A DNA stretch of 64,000 nt from Gynuella sp050296195 (GTDB lineage Bacteria; Pseudomonadota; Gammaproteobacteria; Pseudomonadales; Natronospirillaceae): NCBI RefSeq assembly GCF_050296195.1, contig NZ_JBNKRB010000057.1, one strand, 5' to 3'. The notes beneath the pieces were generated by a model. It saw nothing but the letters and a program-made list of their open reading frames with translations, had not been told where the DNA came from and ran no database searches. The position numbers were made by a program, and so were the translations under genes. Every line of letters starts with the position of its first letter. Positions within the stretch are counted from its first letter, which is position 1. Positions 7,457 to 15,183 of the stretch are shown piece after piece.

Positions 7457-8944
7457 TCAGGAAATTTGCTTGATCCCTGACAGAGCCTTTTGCCAGCCAC
7501 TGTAAAGACGATCAACGGTTTGATCATCCAATGTCGCGTTAAACGTCTTTTCACATTGCCAATGCTGTTGCAACTGTTCGAGGGAATCATAAAGACCCAG
7601 ATGCAGGGCTGCCAACATAGCCGCTCCCAGCGCCGTGGTTTCCGTCACCTGAGGTCGCTCTACCGGAAGTTGCAGAATGTCTGCCAGAAACTGCATGGCC
7701 CAATCATTGACGACCATGCCGCCATCCACACGTAACGCAGTAAGTGTTTGTACGCCGTCAGATTTCATGGCCTCGAGTAAATCCCGTGTCTGATAACCAA
7801 CAGATTGCAGACCCGCAGCCACAATATCAGCAATACCGGTGTCCCGGGTCATACCAACGATAGCCCCTCTGGCTTTGGGATCCCAGTGTGGTGCACCCAG
7901 GCCGGTAAACGCAGGAACCAGATACACCGATTGATCAACGTGACAGTGAGCCGCCAGCCGTTCACTGTCGGCGGCATGTTCGATCATTTTTATCCCGTCA
8001 CGCAGCCATTGCATGGTCGCACCCGCCATAAAAATACTGCCTTCCAGTGCGTAAGTCACTTTTCCACCCAGGCGGTAGCCAACGGTGGTCAGTAATTGAT
8101 TATGAGATAACAATGGCTTGTCGCCACTGTTCATAATCATGAAGCAACCAGTGCCATAGGTACTTTTGCACATTCCTGGCTGAAAACAGGCCTGACCAAA
8201 CAGCGCCGCCTGCTGATCACCGGCCACCCCCGCGATCGGCAAGGGCGAACCCAAAAATTCTGCAGACGCCTGACCGTAATCAGCGGCACTGTCTTTAACG
8301 TCAGGTAACATGGCAACCGGAATGCCCAAAATATTCAGCAGCTCTTCGTCCCACTGCTGAGTATGAATATTAAACAACATGGTTCGCGCGGCATTCGTGG
8401 CATCGGTCGCATGCACTTTGCCATCGGTCAATTTCCAAATCAGATAACTGTCTACGGTGCCAAATAGTAATTCGCCGTTATCAGCACGCTGCCGGACACC
8501 GTCCACTTCATTGAGAATCCAGTGTACTTTGGTGCCGGAAAAATAGGGATCAACCAACAAACCGGTTTTTTGCCGTACTTTATCCGTCAAACCTTCTGCC
8601 CGTAATCGCACACAGAGGTCAGCCGTTCTGCGATCCTGCCAGACAATTGCGTTGTACACGGGTTTGCCAGTGTTTTTATCCCAAACCAGAGTGGTTTCAC
8701 GCTGATTGGTAATACCGATAGCGGTAATTTTTTCCGCGGAAATACCGGCTTGCGCAATGACATCATGGCACACGGAAACCGTGGTCTGCCAAAGATCATC
8801 CGGATTATGTTCAACCCAGCCATCATGCGGAAAATGCTGTGGAAATTCCTGCTGGGATATAAATGCCGGCTGGCCGGCATGGGTAAATAATATTGCCCGG
8901 GTACTCGTAGTACCCTGATCAATCGCCAGGATATATTCGCTCAT
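7457..8944 (-). CDS. glpK: Glycerol kinase
   Basis: GlpK makes sn-glycerol 3-phosphate from glycerol and ATP, trapping glycerol in the cytoplasm. The 495-residue protein has the FGGY-kinase landmarks: N-terminal phosphate-binding IDQGTTSTRAILF, WVEHNPDDLW, ITNQRETTLVWDK, GVAGDQQAALFGQACF, YGTGCFMIMN, and C-terminal LRVDGGMVVNDWAMQFLADI. Length is that of E. coli GlpK (502). It is downstream of glpD on the same strand with a 121-base gap holding a small hairpin. No glpF facilitator gene is next to it, unlike the usual glpFK arrangement. Confidence 0.97.
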   Translation of the reverse strand: MSEYILAIDQGTTSTRAILFTHAGQPAFISQQEFPQHFPHDGWVEHNPDDLWQTTVSVCHDVIAQAGISAEKITAIGITNQRETTLVWDKNTGKPVYNAIVWQDRRTADLCVRLRAEGLTDKVRQKTGLLVDPYFSGTKVHWILNEVDGVRQRADNGELLFGTVDSYLIWKLTDGKVHATDATNAARTMLFNIHTQQWDEELLNILGIPVAMLPDVKDSAADYGQASAEFLGSPLPIAGVAGDQQAALFGQACFQPGMCKSTYGTGCFMIMNSGDKPLLSHNQLLTTVGYRLGGKVTYALEGSIFMAGATMQWLRDGIKMIEHAADSERLAAHCHVDQSVYLVPAFTGLGAPHWDPKARGAIVGMTRDTGIADIVAAGLQSVGYQTRDLLEAMKSDGVQTLTALRVDGGMVVNDWAMQFLADILQLPVERPQVTETTALGAAMLAALHLGLYDSLEQLQQHWQCEKTFNATLDDQTVDRLYSGWQKALSGIKQIS

Positions 8945-9009
8945 AATTCACTCTCTTATTATTATCGGGCGAACTTAAATAAGTTTTATTCTGTCCCGCT
9001 GATACGTAA

Positions 9010-9034
9010 ACCCCGCTTATCCTCCAAGCAGGGT
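9010..9034 (-). other. Intergenic hairpin between glpD and glpK
   Basis: Arms ACCCCGCTT and AAGCAGGGT pair with one mismatch around a 7-base loop. There is no T-run on the minus strand after it, so it is more likely an mRNA stability or attenuation structure than a full terminator. Confidence 0.35.
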
Positions 9035-9065
9035 CTACTCGCTACATCGATGGTTACCGATTTTT

Positions 9066-10592
9066 TCAGGCAGTGCGTGCCTTAACATCCAATTCCACTT
9101 CAGAACGGCAATTCGCCTGTACATATTCCGTCACTGCCTGCTGCTGTTCAGCGGTTAAAAACAACCCCATTTTAGTACGTCGCCAGAGTACATCTTCAGC
9201 CGTCATTGCAAATTCGTACTGTAACAGATAATCCACTTCTTTTTGATAGAAACCATGGCCAAAGTCGTCACCCAGATCTGCTGCCGATTTAACATCATTT
9301 AACCAGACTTCCACTTGTGAACCGTATGTAGTCACCAACCGCTGAATGTTTGTGGGTGTCAAAAACGGATATTTCTGTTTTAACCCGCGAATGTAGGCAT
9401 TGAGATCCAGACCGGTCTCGCCTCCTGGCAAAACACTGTCAGCGGTCCATGATGGCCCCATGGCCGGGAAGAATGGTGCCAGTTTTTTCATGACCGCTTC
9501 ACTTAACTTACGGTAAGTCGTGAGCTTGCCACCAAACACAGACAACAATGGCGCCTGGTCTTCACTCTCCAGTTCTATAGTGTAGTCTCGGGTCACTGCC
9601 TGAGGAGAATCAGACTCATCATCACACAACGGTCTGACCCCGGAATAGGACCAAACCACATCCTGAGTGGACAATTGTTGGGTAAAGTGGGTATTGACTA
9701 CGTTAAGGAGATAATCGACTTCTTCGGCCGAAATACGGGCGGTTTCGGCACTCCCTTTATGTTCGACATCCGTAGTACCGATGATCGCAAATTCTTCCAG
9801 GTACGGAATTACAAACACAATCCGTCCATCTTCGTTTTGCAGAATGTAAGACTGCGGTTGATTATGGAATTTGCGCACGACGATATGACTACCCTTAATG
9901 AGTCGAATACCACGCGGACTGGTACGCTGCATTTGTTGGGTCAGTAACGTTTTAACCCATGGTCCGGCCGCATTCACCAATGCCTTGGCCTGAATCTGCC
10001 GCATCTGCCCAGTGGTTTCATCCCGGGTATTAATATGCCAAACGCCGTTCTGCTGACTGGCTCCGGTGAACGTATGACGGGTAAACACGTCTCCGCCTTT
10101 ATCGCGTAACTGCATGGCATTCAGAACCACCAGACGGGCGTCATCCACCCAGCAGTCGGAATACTCAAAACCCTTGCTGATATCCGCCTTGAGTGGTGAC
10201 TGGTCAGGATCAAAACGCAGGAACCGACTGCCTGGCAGAACGTTACGTTTGGCCAGGGTGTCGTACAAAAACATACCGATTCGAATCATCCAGGCCGGAC
10301 GCAAATGAGGACGATGAGGCAGAATAAAGCGCATGGGTTTGACAATATGAGGAGCTTTTCGATACACGACTTCGCGTTCACTGAGCGCCTCCCGTACCAG
10401 CCGGAACTCGTAGTGCTCCAGGTAACGCAGACCACCATGGATCAGTTTGCTGCTGGCAGAGGATGTGGCCGACGCAAGATCATTCATTTCCAGTAACGCG
10501 GTTTTCAGTCCCCGGCCCTGGGCATCCAGTGCAACCCCAACGCCATTTATGCCACCCCCGACCACCACCAGATCATAAATCTGTTCACTCAT
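9066..10592 (-). CDS. glpD: Aerobic glycerol-3-phosphate dehydrogenase
   Basis: GlpD is a membrane-associated flavoenzyme that oxidises glycerol 3-phosphate to dihydroxyacetone phosphate and passes electrons to quinone. The 508-residue product starts with the FAD-binding motif YDLVVVGGGINGVGVALDAQ. It continues through SSKLIHGGLRYLEHYEFRLV, NAAGPWV, IVFVIPYLEEFAIIGTTDVE and VFGGKLTTYRKLSEAVM, all typical of GlpD. The start is ATG 10592, preceded by GAGGTGGG on the minus strand; the in-frame ATG at 10628 is less likely. The last residues are basic and ordinary for the family. Control by a GlpR-type repressor through the repeats at 10641-10690 is likely. Confidence 0.96.
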   Translation of the reverse strand: MSEQIYDLVVVGGGINGVGVALDAQGRGLKTALLEMNDLASATSSASSKLIHGGLRYLEHYEFRLVREALSEREVVYRKAPHIVKPMRFILPHRPHLRPAWMIRIGMFLYDTLAKRNVLPGSRFLRFDPDQSPLKADISKGFEYSDCWVDDARLVVLNAMQLRDKGGDVFTRHTFTGASQQNGVWHINTRDETTGQMRQIQAKALVNAAGPWVKTLLTQQMQRTSPRGIRLIKGSHIVVRKFHNQPQSYILQNEDGRIVFVIPYLEEFAIIGTTDVEHKGSAETARISAEEVDYLLNVVNTHFTQQLSTQDVVWSYSGVRPLCDDESDSPQAVTRDYTIELESEDQAPLLSVFGGKLTTYRKLSEAVMKKLAPFFPAMGPSWTADSVLPGGETGLDLNAYIRGLKQKYPFLTPTNIQRLVTTYGSQVEVWLNDVKSAADLGDDFGHGFYQKEVDYLLQYEFAMTAEDVLWRRTKMGLFLTAEQQQAVTEYVQANCRSEVELDVKARTA

Positions 10593-10640
10593 AACCCACC
10601 TCTGCAAGACCGTGATTGAATCATGCACAAATGATAAACA

Positions 10641-10690
10641 ACCAAAAACGAAAATAAAAGAAAATAAACGAAAATCAAAGAAAAATAGAT
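10641..10690. promoter_or_regulatory. Tandem decamer block, probable GlpR operator of glpDK
   Basis: Four A-rich ten-base units follow one another with an exact 10-base period. On the plus strand the units are aaaataaaag, aaaataaacg, aaaatcaaag and aaaaataga, preceded by aaaacg. On the minus strand they read as repeats of ATTTTCGTTT with CTTT variants. GlpR belongs to the DeoR family, whose members bind tandem direct repeats, and TTTCG elements are known in pseudomonad GlpR sites. The block is 49 bases upstream of glpD. The rest of 10691-11030 holds no gene. Confidence 0.6.
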
Positions 10691-11030
10691 GCAGTACAGA
10701 AAAACACCTCAGAAAACTGCTCGAATGTTCCTCACCGGTCCGTTTTTAGCGCATATAAAAAGCCTTTTTTCTGGGGATTATTGGCTCACAAGCAGTAGAC
10801 TGTCGTCAGCTAGTAACAGACCCGTCGAAACCGTAAGCCATTGATTTTATGAAAAAAAAGGAAAGCGCCTGTTTTCGTCATTTACGCCGACAGACATAAC
10901 CATGAGGTTTTTAAATAAATGGTAGTGAAGCTAAAAGCAGATTCCGGGTGGTTAAACACGTGCAGAGAGCGCAAATACAACAGGCAGACGGATTACCAAA
11001 GGCGACCGGTAATTGAAGTACTAACCATGC

Positions 11031-11051
11031 TTCCGGGCGCGCGGCCCGGAA
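11031..11051 (-). terminator. GC-rich hairpin after the alpha-glucosidase gene
   Basis: Perfect 8-base arms TTCCGGGC and GCCCGGAA enclose a GCGCG loop, 20 bases past the stop codon of the GH13 gene. No T-run follows, so it may act as a 3' mRNA cap rather than a complete terminator. Confidence 0.5.
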
Positions 11052-11070
11052 CAGATTTCAATTTTCACAA

Positions 11071-12714
11071 TCACTGGTGGTTCAGAATCACCATAAACGA
11101 CTCATAAGGACTCAGCTGCAGTGTTTCCGGAAGTTGTGTCCGTACCACATCATTCGTAATCAGAGTTTCACAGGAGCAGTTCTGCCATGTGGCCGGCAGT
11201 TCCACCGTCACGGTTTCGCGGGCAAAACTGTTTACGACCAGCAGGGTTTTGTTCTGATAGTGCCGGAGATACGCAAACACGGTTGGATGCTCAGGCAGAA
11301 GCAGCTCGAAAGACCCATAAACCAGAATCTCGTGAGATTTCCGCAGGCGAATCAACTGCTGATAGTGTCTGAACAGCGAATCCTGACGATGTCGATCCTG
11401 CTGAACATTAATGTCCCGATAATTCGGGTTGACCTTGATCCAGGGAGTCACCTGACTGAAGCCGGCGTATTCGCTGTCATCCCACTGCATCGGCGTGCGG
11501 GCATTATCACGACTGTGCGTATGAATTGCCGCCATCAATTCATCATGGTTGTAGCCTTCTACCAGTTTTTCGGCATAGTGATTACGCGTTTCGATATCCT
11601 GATAATCTTCAAGATGATCGAAGCGAACATTCGTCATGCCGATCTCCTCACCCTGGTAAATATAGGGTGTTCCCTGCATACCATGGATCACCGTGGCCAG
11701 CATTTTGGCGGATTTCAGCCGATACTCTCCTTCATCACCATAAATCGACACCGAACGCGCCAGGTCATGATTATTCCAGAACAGTGAGTTCCAGCCCTCA
11801 CCTGCCAGCTCTGTCTGCCAGTGAGCAAATACTTGCTTCAGTTCAACCAGATCAAATGGCTTCGGACGCCATTTGCCGGCCTGAGGATGGTAAGACAGCC
11901 GAATATGATCAAAACCGAACACCATGGACAATTCTTTGCGTTCAGGATTGGAGTATAGTTTGGCAATATCCGTAGTCGCCGCCCAGGTTTCACCTACGGT
12001 CAAGGTGTCCCTGCCCGCCAGGGTTTGCTGATGCATTTCCTGCAAAATGTCATGCAGATCCGGACCGTTAACGATGACCTCCTGATCCGGCACTTTACCG
12101 AGCATTTCAATCACATCCATACGAAAACCGGCAATACCACGATCCAGCCAACGGTTCATCATGGCATAGACTTCGGTGCGAACATTGGGATTCTGCCAGT
12201 TCAGATCAGGCTGTTTTTTACTGAACAAATGCAGGTAATACTCTCCAGTTGCTTCATCCAACTCCCAGGCGGACCCGGCAAATGCCGCCCGTAATTGATT
12301 AGGAGGTGAACCATCGGCGCGCGGCTGCCGCCAGATATAAAAGTCCCGATAAGGATTATCTTTAGATTGACGTGCCTGCTGAAACCAAGGGTGTTCATCG
12401 GAACTGTGATTGACCACCAGATCCAGCAGAATACGAATACCACGCTGCCCGGCCTGCTCGATCAGACGATCCATATCCGCCAAGGTACCGAACTCCGGTG
12501 CGATATCATCATAATCAGAAATATCATAACCATTGTCATCCATGGGCGACTTAAATACCGGTGATAACCACAGTACATCCACTCCCAGTTCCTTGAGATA
12601 ATCGAGCCTGCTGATAATGCCGGGAATATCACCTATGCCATCATTATTGCTGTCCATAAAACTGCGTGGATAAATTTGATACACCACTGCATCGTGCCAC
12701 CATGATTGTTTCAT
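11071..12714 (-). CDS. GH13 alpha-glucosidase, probably oligo-1,6-glucosidase
   Basis: This 547-residue cytoplasmic enzyme belongs to the alpha-amylase superfamily, oligo-1,6-glucosidase/alpha-glucosidase branch. It has WWHDAVVYQIYPRSFMDSNN at the N-terminus, the LDLVVNHSSDEHPWF region, nucleophile Asp200 in GFRMDVIEM, acid/base Glu242 in VGETW and Asp317 in NNHDLARS. A Val right after the nucleophile is the residue usually found in alpha-1,6-specific members, so isomaltose-type substrates are favoured over maltose. Trehalose-6-phosphate hydrolase is a less likely alternative. The start is ATG 12714 with AGGTG about 7 bases upstream; the longer opening to 12777 lacks one. No transporter or kinase lies next to it. 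Confidence 0.9.
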   Translation of the reverse strand: MKQSWWHDAVVYQIYPRSFMDSNNDGIGDIPGIISRLDYLKELGVDVLWLSPVFKSPMDDNGYDISDYDDIAPEFGTLADMDRLIEQAGQRGIRILLDLVVNHSSDEHPWFQQARQSKDNPYRDFYIWRQPRADGSPPNQLRAAFAGSAWELDEATGEYYLHLFSKKQPDLNWQNPNVRTEVYAMMNRWLDRGIAGFRMDVIEMLGKVPDQEVIVNGPDLHDILQEMHQQTLAGRDTLTVGETWAATTDIAKLYSNPERKELSMVFGFDHIRLSYHPQAGKWRPKPFDLVELKQVFAHWQTELAGEGWNSLFWNNHDLARSVSIYGDEGEYRLKSAKMLATVIHGMQGTPYIYQGEEIGMTNVRFDHLEDYQDIETRNHYAEKLVEGYNHDELMAAIHTHSRDNARTPMQWDDSEYAGFSQVTPWIKVNPNYRDINVQQDRHRQDSLFRHYQQLIRLRKSHEILVYGSFELLLPEHPTVFAYLRHYQNKTLLVVNSFARETVTVELPATWQNCSCETLITNDVVRTQLPETLQLSPYESFMVILNHQ

Positions 12715-12801
12715 ATATATCACCTGAATAAATGCCTGAAGAGATTGCCTTCCAACGGCGACCTGATTGACAGCCAAACCCGCTCATAACCTTTCATGCT
12801 G

Positions 12802-13059
12802 CTAGGGCCTCAAATAAAACGCATATTTAAATGAGCCACCGAATTCACTTCGCAAATCTACGTTAAGCTCAGCAACCGGGATCCCACTCTTCGAGAAGCC
12901 CAAGACGCCCACAGTTTCGTTCCAGCTCTTGACAAGGGAACGACCATTGCCTGCGAGCCGCGCCTCGCTGTGAACATTGTGACCGGCAATCACTGTCAAC
13001 ACCGGTCGAGACCGGTCAGGCGGCAGAATAGTTTGGATATATACAAAAATCCAATGCAT
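12802..13059 (-). CDS. Small hypothetical protein divergent from the LysR gene
   Basis: This 85-residue open frame is not recognised. It starts at ATG 13059 with GGTGA about 6 bases upstream; an in-frame ATG at 13110 would fall in the regulator's promoter. There is no signal peptide. The C-terminal half (WNETVGVLGFSKSGIPVAEL, then FGGSFKYAFYLRP) has a plausible protein composition. Its main support is context: it is divergent from a LysR-type gene only 72 bases away, the classic layout of a LysR target. It could be chance; there is no independent family evidence. Confidence 0.4.
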   Translation of the reverse strand: MHWIFVYIQTILPPDRSRPVLTVIAGHNVHSEARLAGNGRSLVKSWNETVGVLGFSKSGIPVAELNVDLRSEFGGSFKYAFYLRP

Positions 13060-13131
13060 AATTTCACCATCTCTATAGATAAAATCTATACCCTGATAAT
13101 ATGACTGCATCGATTTTTGGGAGACTCTGAC

Positions 13132-14127
13132 ATGGATAAATCACTGAAACAGTTTCTGGTCGTCGCCGAACAAAAAAGCCTCAGCATGGCCGCCAGAAAA
13201 CTCTTTATCAGTCAGCCAACCTTGACCCACAACATCAAGAAACTGGAAGAGTCGTTACAGGTAGAACTGTTCATCCGCTCCCCGAAAGGCATGGCGTTGA
13301 CCCATTACGGTGAAGTGCTGTTGGAACAGGCCAAAATCATGCAGCGGGTACACGACAATACTCTGAACAAAATCCAGAGCATGCGCCTGCAACATCAACA
13401 CGGTCTGAGTATCGGTGTCGGATTTACCTGGTGGAAACTGTTCTTTCGCACCTTGTTTTATGACTATCGACAACGTTATCCGACCGTACCCGCCAATATT
13501 GACGTATCTAACCATTTACGTTCGATGGATCAACTACTGTGTGGCGACATTGACCTGTTCATCGGCCACAAGATTCTGGGTTTAAGTCGCCAGACCGGCG
13601 TGGCATTTCTGCCATTGCTGGATGCATACGACGGCAGTTTTGTCCGCACCGGTCATCCCCTGCTCGGCCGTCCCTGTTATCTGGAAGAACAGTTCCAATA
13701 TCCTTTTATGGCCGTCACACCCGACGAAAACCGCCTGACCGAATGGATAATCGAAACCCCGGAACTGAAAGATGTCGCACCGAAACAACTGTATCACGCA
13801 CCCAACCGGCAGATATATTCATCCAACTCGATGACGACGGCGATCGATATCGTTTTGGAAACCGATGCAATACTGAATTATCCGGCCTGTACATATGAAT
13901 TTTTTCAGGAAAATGGCCTGGAGAAATTGGATACCATAGAAACCATTGGTCCATTTTGTGTGGGGATTTACGCGTTATCAGATCGACTGTCAGATCCAAA
14001 AATCATGGAGATCACCTCCTTGATACAAGACTATGTCAGCCGAATTGAACATCCTGATGTGATTTTGTTGCACGCCAGCGAATGGACAAACTGTGATGAC
14101 CATGACCCGGAAACCACAGATCACTGA
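13132..14127 (+). CDS. LysR-family transcriptional regulator
   Basis: The protein of 331 residues starts with a LysR winged helix-turn-helix (LKQFLVVAEQKSLSMAARKL, SQPTLTHNIKKLEESL, LFIRSPKGMALTHYGE). It continues with a periplasmic-binding-like effector domain (LSIGVGFTWWKLFF, DIDLFIGHKILGL). The start is ATG 13132 with GGGAGA upstream; an in-frame TTG at 13117 is less convincing. The ligand is not predictable. The genes nearby are a small unknown gene (divergent) and a GrpB-like gene whose frame opens before the regulator ends. Confidence 0.9.
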   Translation: MDKSLKQFLVVAEQKSLSMAARKLFISQPTLTHNIKKLEESLQVELFIRSPKGMALTHYGEVLLEQAKIMQRVHDNTLNKIQSMRLQHQHGLSIGVGFTWWKLFFRTLFYDYRQRYPTVPANIDVSNHLRSMDQLLCGDIDLFIGHKILGLSRQTGVAFLPLLDAYDGSFVRTGHPLLGRPCYLEEQFQYPFMAVTPDENRLTEWIIETPELKDVAPKQLYHAPNRQIYSSNSMTTAIDIVLETDAILNYPACTYEFFQENGLEKLDTIETIGPFCVGIYALSDRLSDPKIMEITSLIQDYVSRIEHPDVILLHASEWTNCDDHDPETTDH

Positions 14128-14203
14128 GCGCCAAAAAAAATATAGGTTATACACAGCTGATGATATGATCGCTACCAACGAAGCCATACTCAGAGTGTCA
14201 TAT

Positions 14204-14737
14204 ATGTCCAAGCGTATCATTGAAGTCGTACCTCATCAGGCAGACTGGTCAGATGCATTTGAGCAGGAGAAAACCAATATCCTGTCCACGCTAAACACGA
14301 ACAATATTGCCGCAATCCATCACATTGGCAGTACTGCCGTCGAAGGACTGAGTGCCAAACCTGTCATCGATATCATGCTGGAAATTCACAGCCTGTCACA
14401 ATTAGACAGCGAATCAGCGGGCATGCAGTCTCTTGGATATCTGATCAAAGGCGAAAACGGTATCGCAGGTCGCCGTTTCTTTTTGAAGGGAGAAATTCAC
14501 CGCACCCATCATGTACATGCCTTTATCACCGGCAGTCCCCAGGTTTATCGACACCTTGCCTTTCGCGACTACCTGCGCATGTTTCCGACTATCAGGGATG
14601 AATATGGAGCCATCAAAAAAACGGGTGCAGCTCTTTACTCAGAAGACGCCGAAAAGTACACACAACATAAAGAAGACTTTATCCGCGTTCACCTCGATAT
14701 CGCCATGCGCCAACAATATCCCACCATGGTTCGATAA
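14204..14737 (+). CDS. GrpB-family (UPF0157) nucleotidyltransferase-like protein
   Basis: This protein of 177 residues carries the GrpB domain, part of the nucleotidyltransferase superfamily. Diagnostic pieces are VVPHQADWSDAFEQEK, HHIGSTAVEGLSAKPVIDIM with the GS and DIM motifs, THHVHAF and LAFRDYLRMFP. Members have been linked to CoA metabolism or antibiotic resistance by annotation, but the reaction is not established. I start it at ATG 14204 (SKRIIEVVPH), where family members begin. The open frame extends to 14093 and overlaps the LysR gene, but the extra 37 residues match nothing. Confidence 0.88.
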   Translation: MSKRIIEVVPHQADWSDAFEQEKTNILSTLNTNNIAAIHHIGSTAVEGLSAKPVIDIMLEIHSLSQLDSESAGMQSLGYLIKGENGIAGRRFFLKGEIHRTHHVHAFITGSPQVYRHLAFRDYLRMFPTIRDEYGAIKKTGAALYSEDAEKYTQHKEDFIRVHLDIAMRQQYPTMVR

Positions 14738-14778
14738 ATAAGCACAGCCTGCCAGGCGGCAGATCGTATTCAGAAACT

Positions 14779-15117
14779 TTGATTAAAGAAAAATTTAAGG
14801 TTTACGAACTGGTATCAAATGAAGGGCTGACCAATGAAGCGGCCTCTTCACTGCATCAAGTGGCCGAGCAGCTGCACTCCATGATCCTGTTGGTGTTTAC
14901 CCGCTACAAATTCAAAGTCCATGATCTTGAAAAACTACGTACTTTAACGGGCAGTATTGAGCCTGAGTTTTTATCGGCGTTTCCGGAGAGTTCGCCGTTT
15001 GAATGTTCCTGCTTTGAGTTGTTGCGTCAGGCGTATGTGGATTCGCGCCATGCCCCCGGCTATGCCATCACGGTTGAACAGCTGAATTGGTTGGCGGGGC
15101 GCATCAGGCATTTCTGA
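14779..15117 (+). CDS. HEPN-domain protein, probably a truncated MNT-HEPN remnant
   Basis: The 112 residues match the C-terminal part of HEPN proteins: LHQVAEQLHSMILLVFTRYK, HDLEKLRTLTGSIEPEFLSA, CFELLRQAYVDSRHAPGY and ITVEQLNWLAGRIRHF. In related bacterial proteins this domain follows a minimal nucleotidyltransferase and its first helix starts earlier. Neither is present here. The only start is a TTG at 14779 without a ribosome site, so this is likely the tail of a broken two-domain gene rather than a working stand-alone protein. The R-X4-6-H motif of nuclease-active HEPNs is not evident. It ends at the double hairpin at 15120-15179. Confidence 0.55.
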   Translation: MIKEKFKVYELVSNEGLTNEAASSLHQVAEQLHSMILLVFTRYKFKVHDLEKLRTLTGSIEPEFLSAFPESSPFECSCFELLRQAYVDSRHAPGYAITVEQLNWLAGRIRHF

Positions 15118-15119
15118 AA

Positions 15120-15144
15120 GGGCAGCGGCTAATGACCGCTGCCC
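15120..15144 (+). terminator. Hairpin after the HEPN frame
   Basis: Perfect 9-base arms GGGCAGCGG and CCGCTGCCC flank a 7-base loop, starting 3 bases past the HEPN stop. The tail CGCTATTAA has little T content. Confidence 0.6.
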
Positions 15145-15147
15145 GCT

Positions 15148-15179
15148 ATTAACCCGGCATAAATGCTTTCCGGGTTAAT
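15148..15179. terminator. Second hairpin, between convergent genes
   Basis: Perfect 10-base arms ATTAACCCGG and CCGGGTTAAT flank a 12-base loop, 4 bases from the stop of the GH27 gene that converges from the right. It is AT-rich at the base and symmetrical, so it could serve either strand. Together with the neighbour it insulates the two genes. Confidence 0.65.
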
Positions 15180-15183
15180 CGAT

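Noticed and set aside
10641..10690. Tandem decamers considered as a short CRISPR array or minisatellite
   Set aside because: There are no spacers and only four or five 10-base units; position before glpD fits a regulatory site better.
11077..11787. 236-codon plus-strand frame antisense to the GH13 gene
   Set aside because: It lies wholly within a well-supported gene on the opposite strand and has no recognisable motif.
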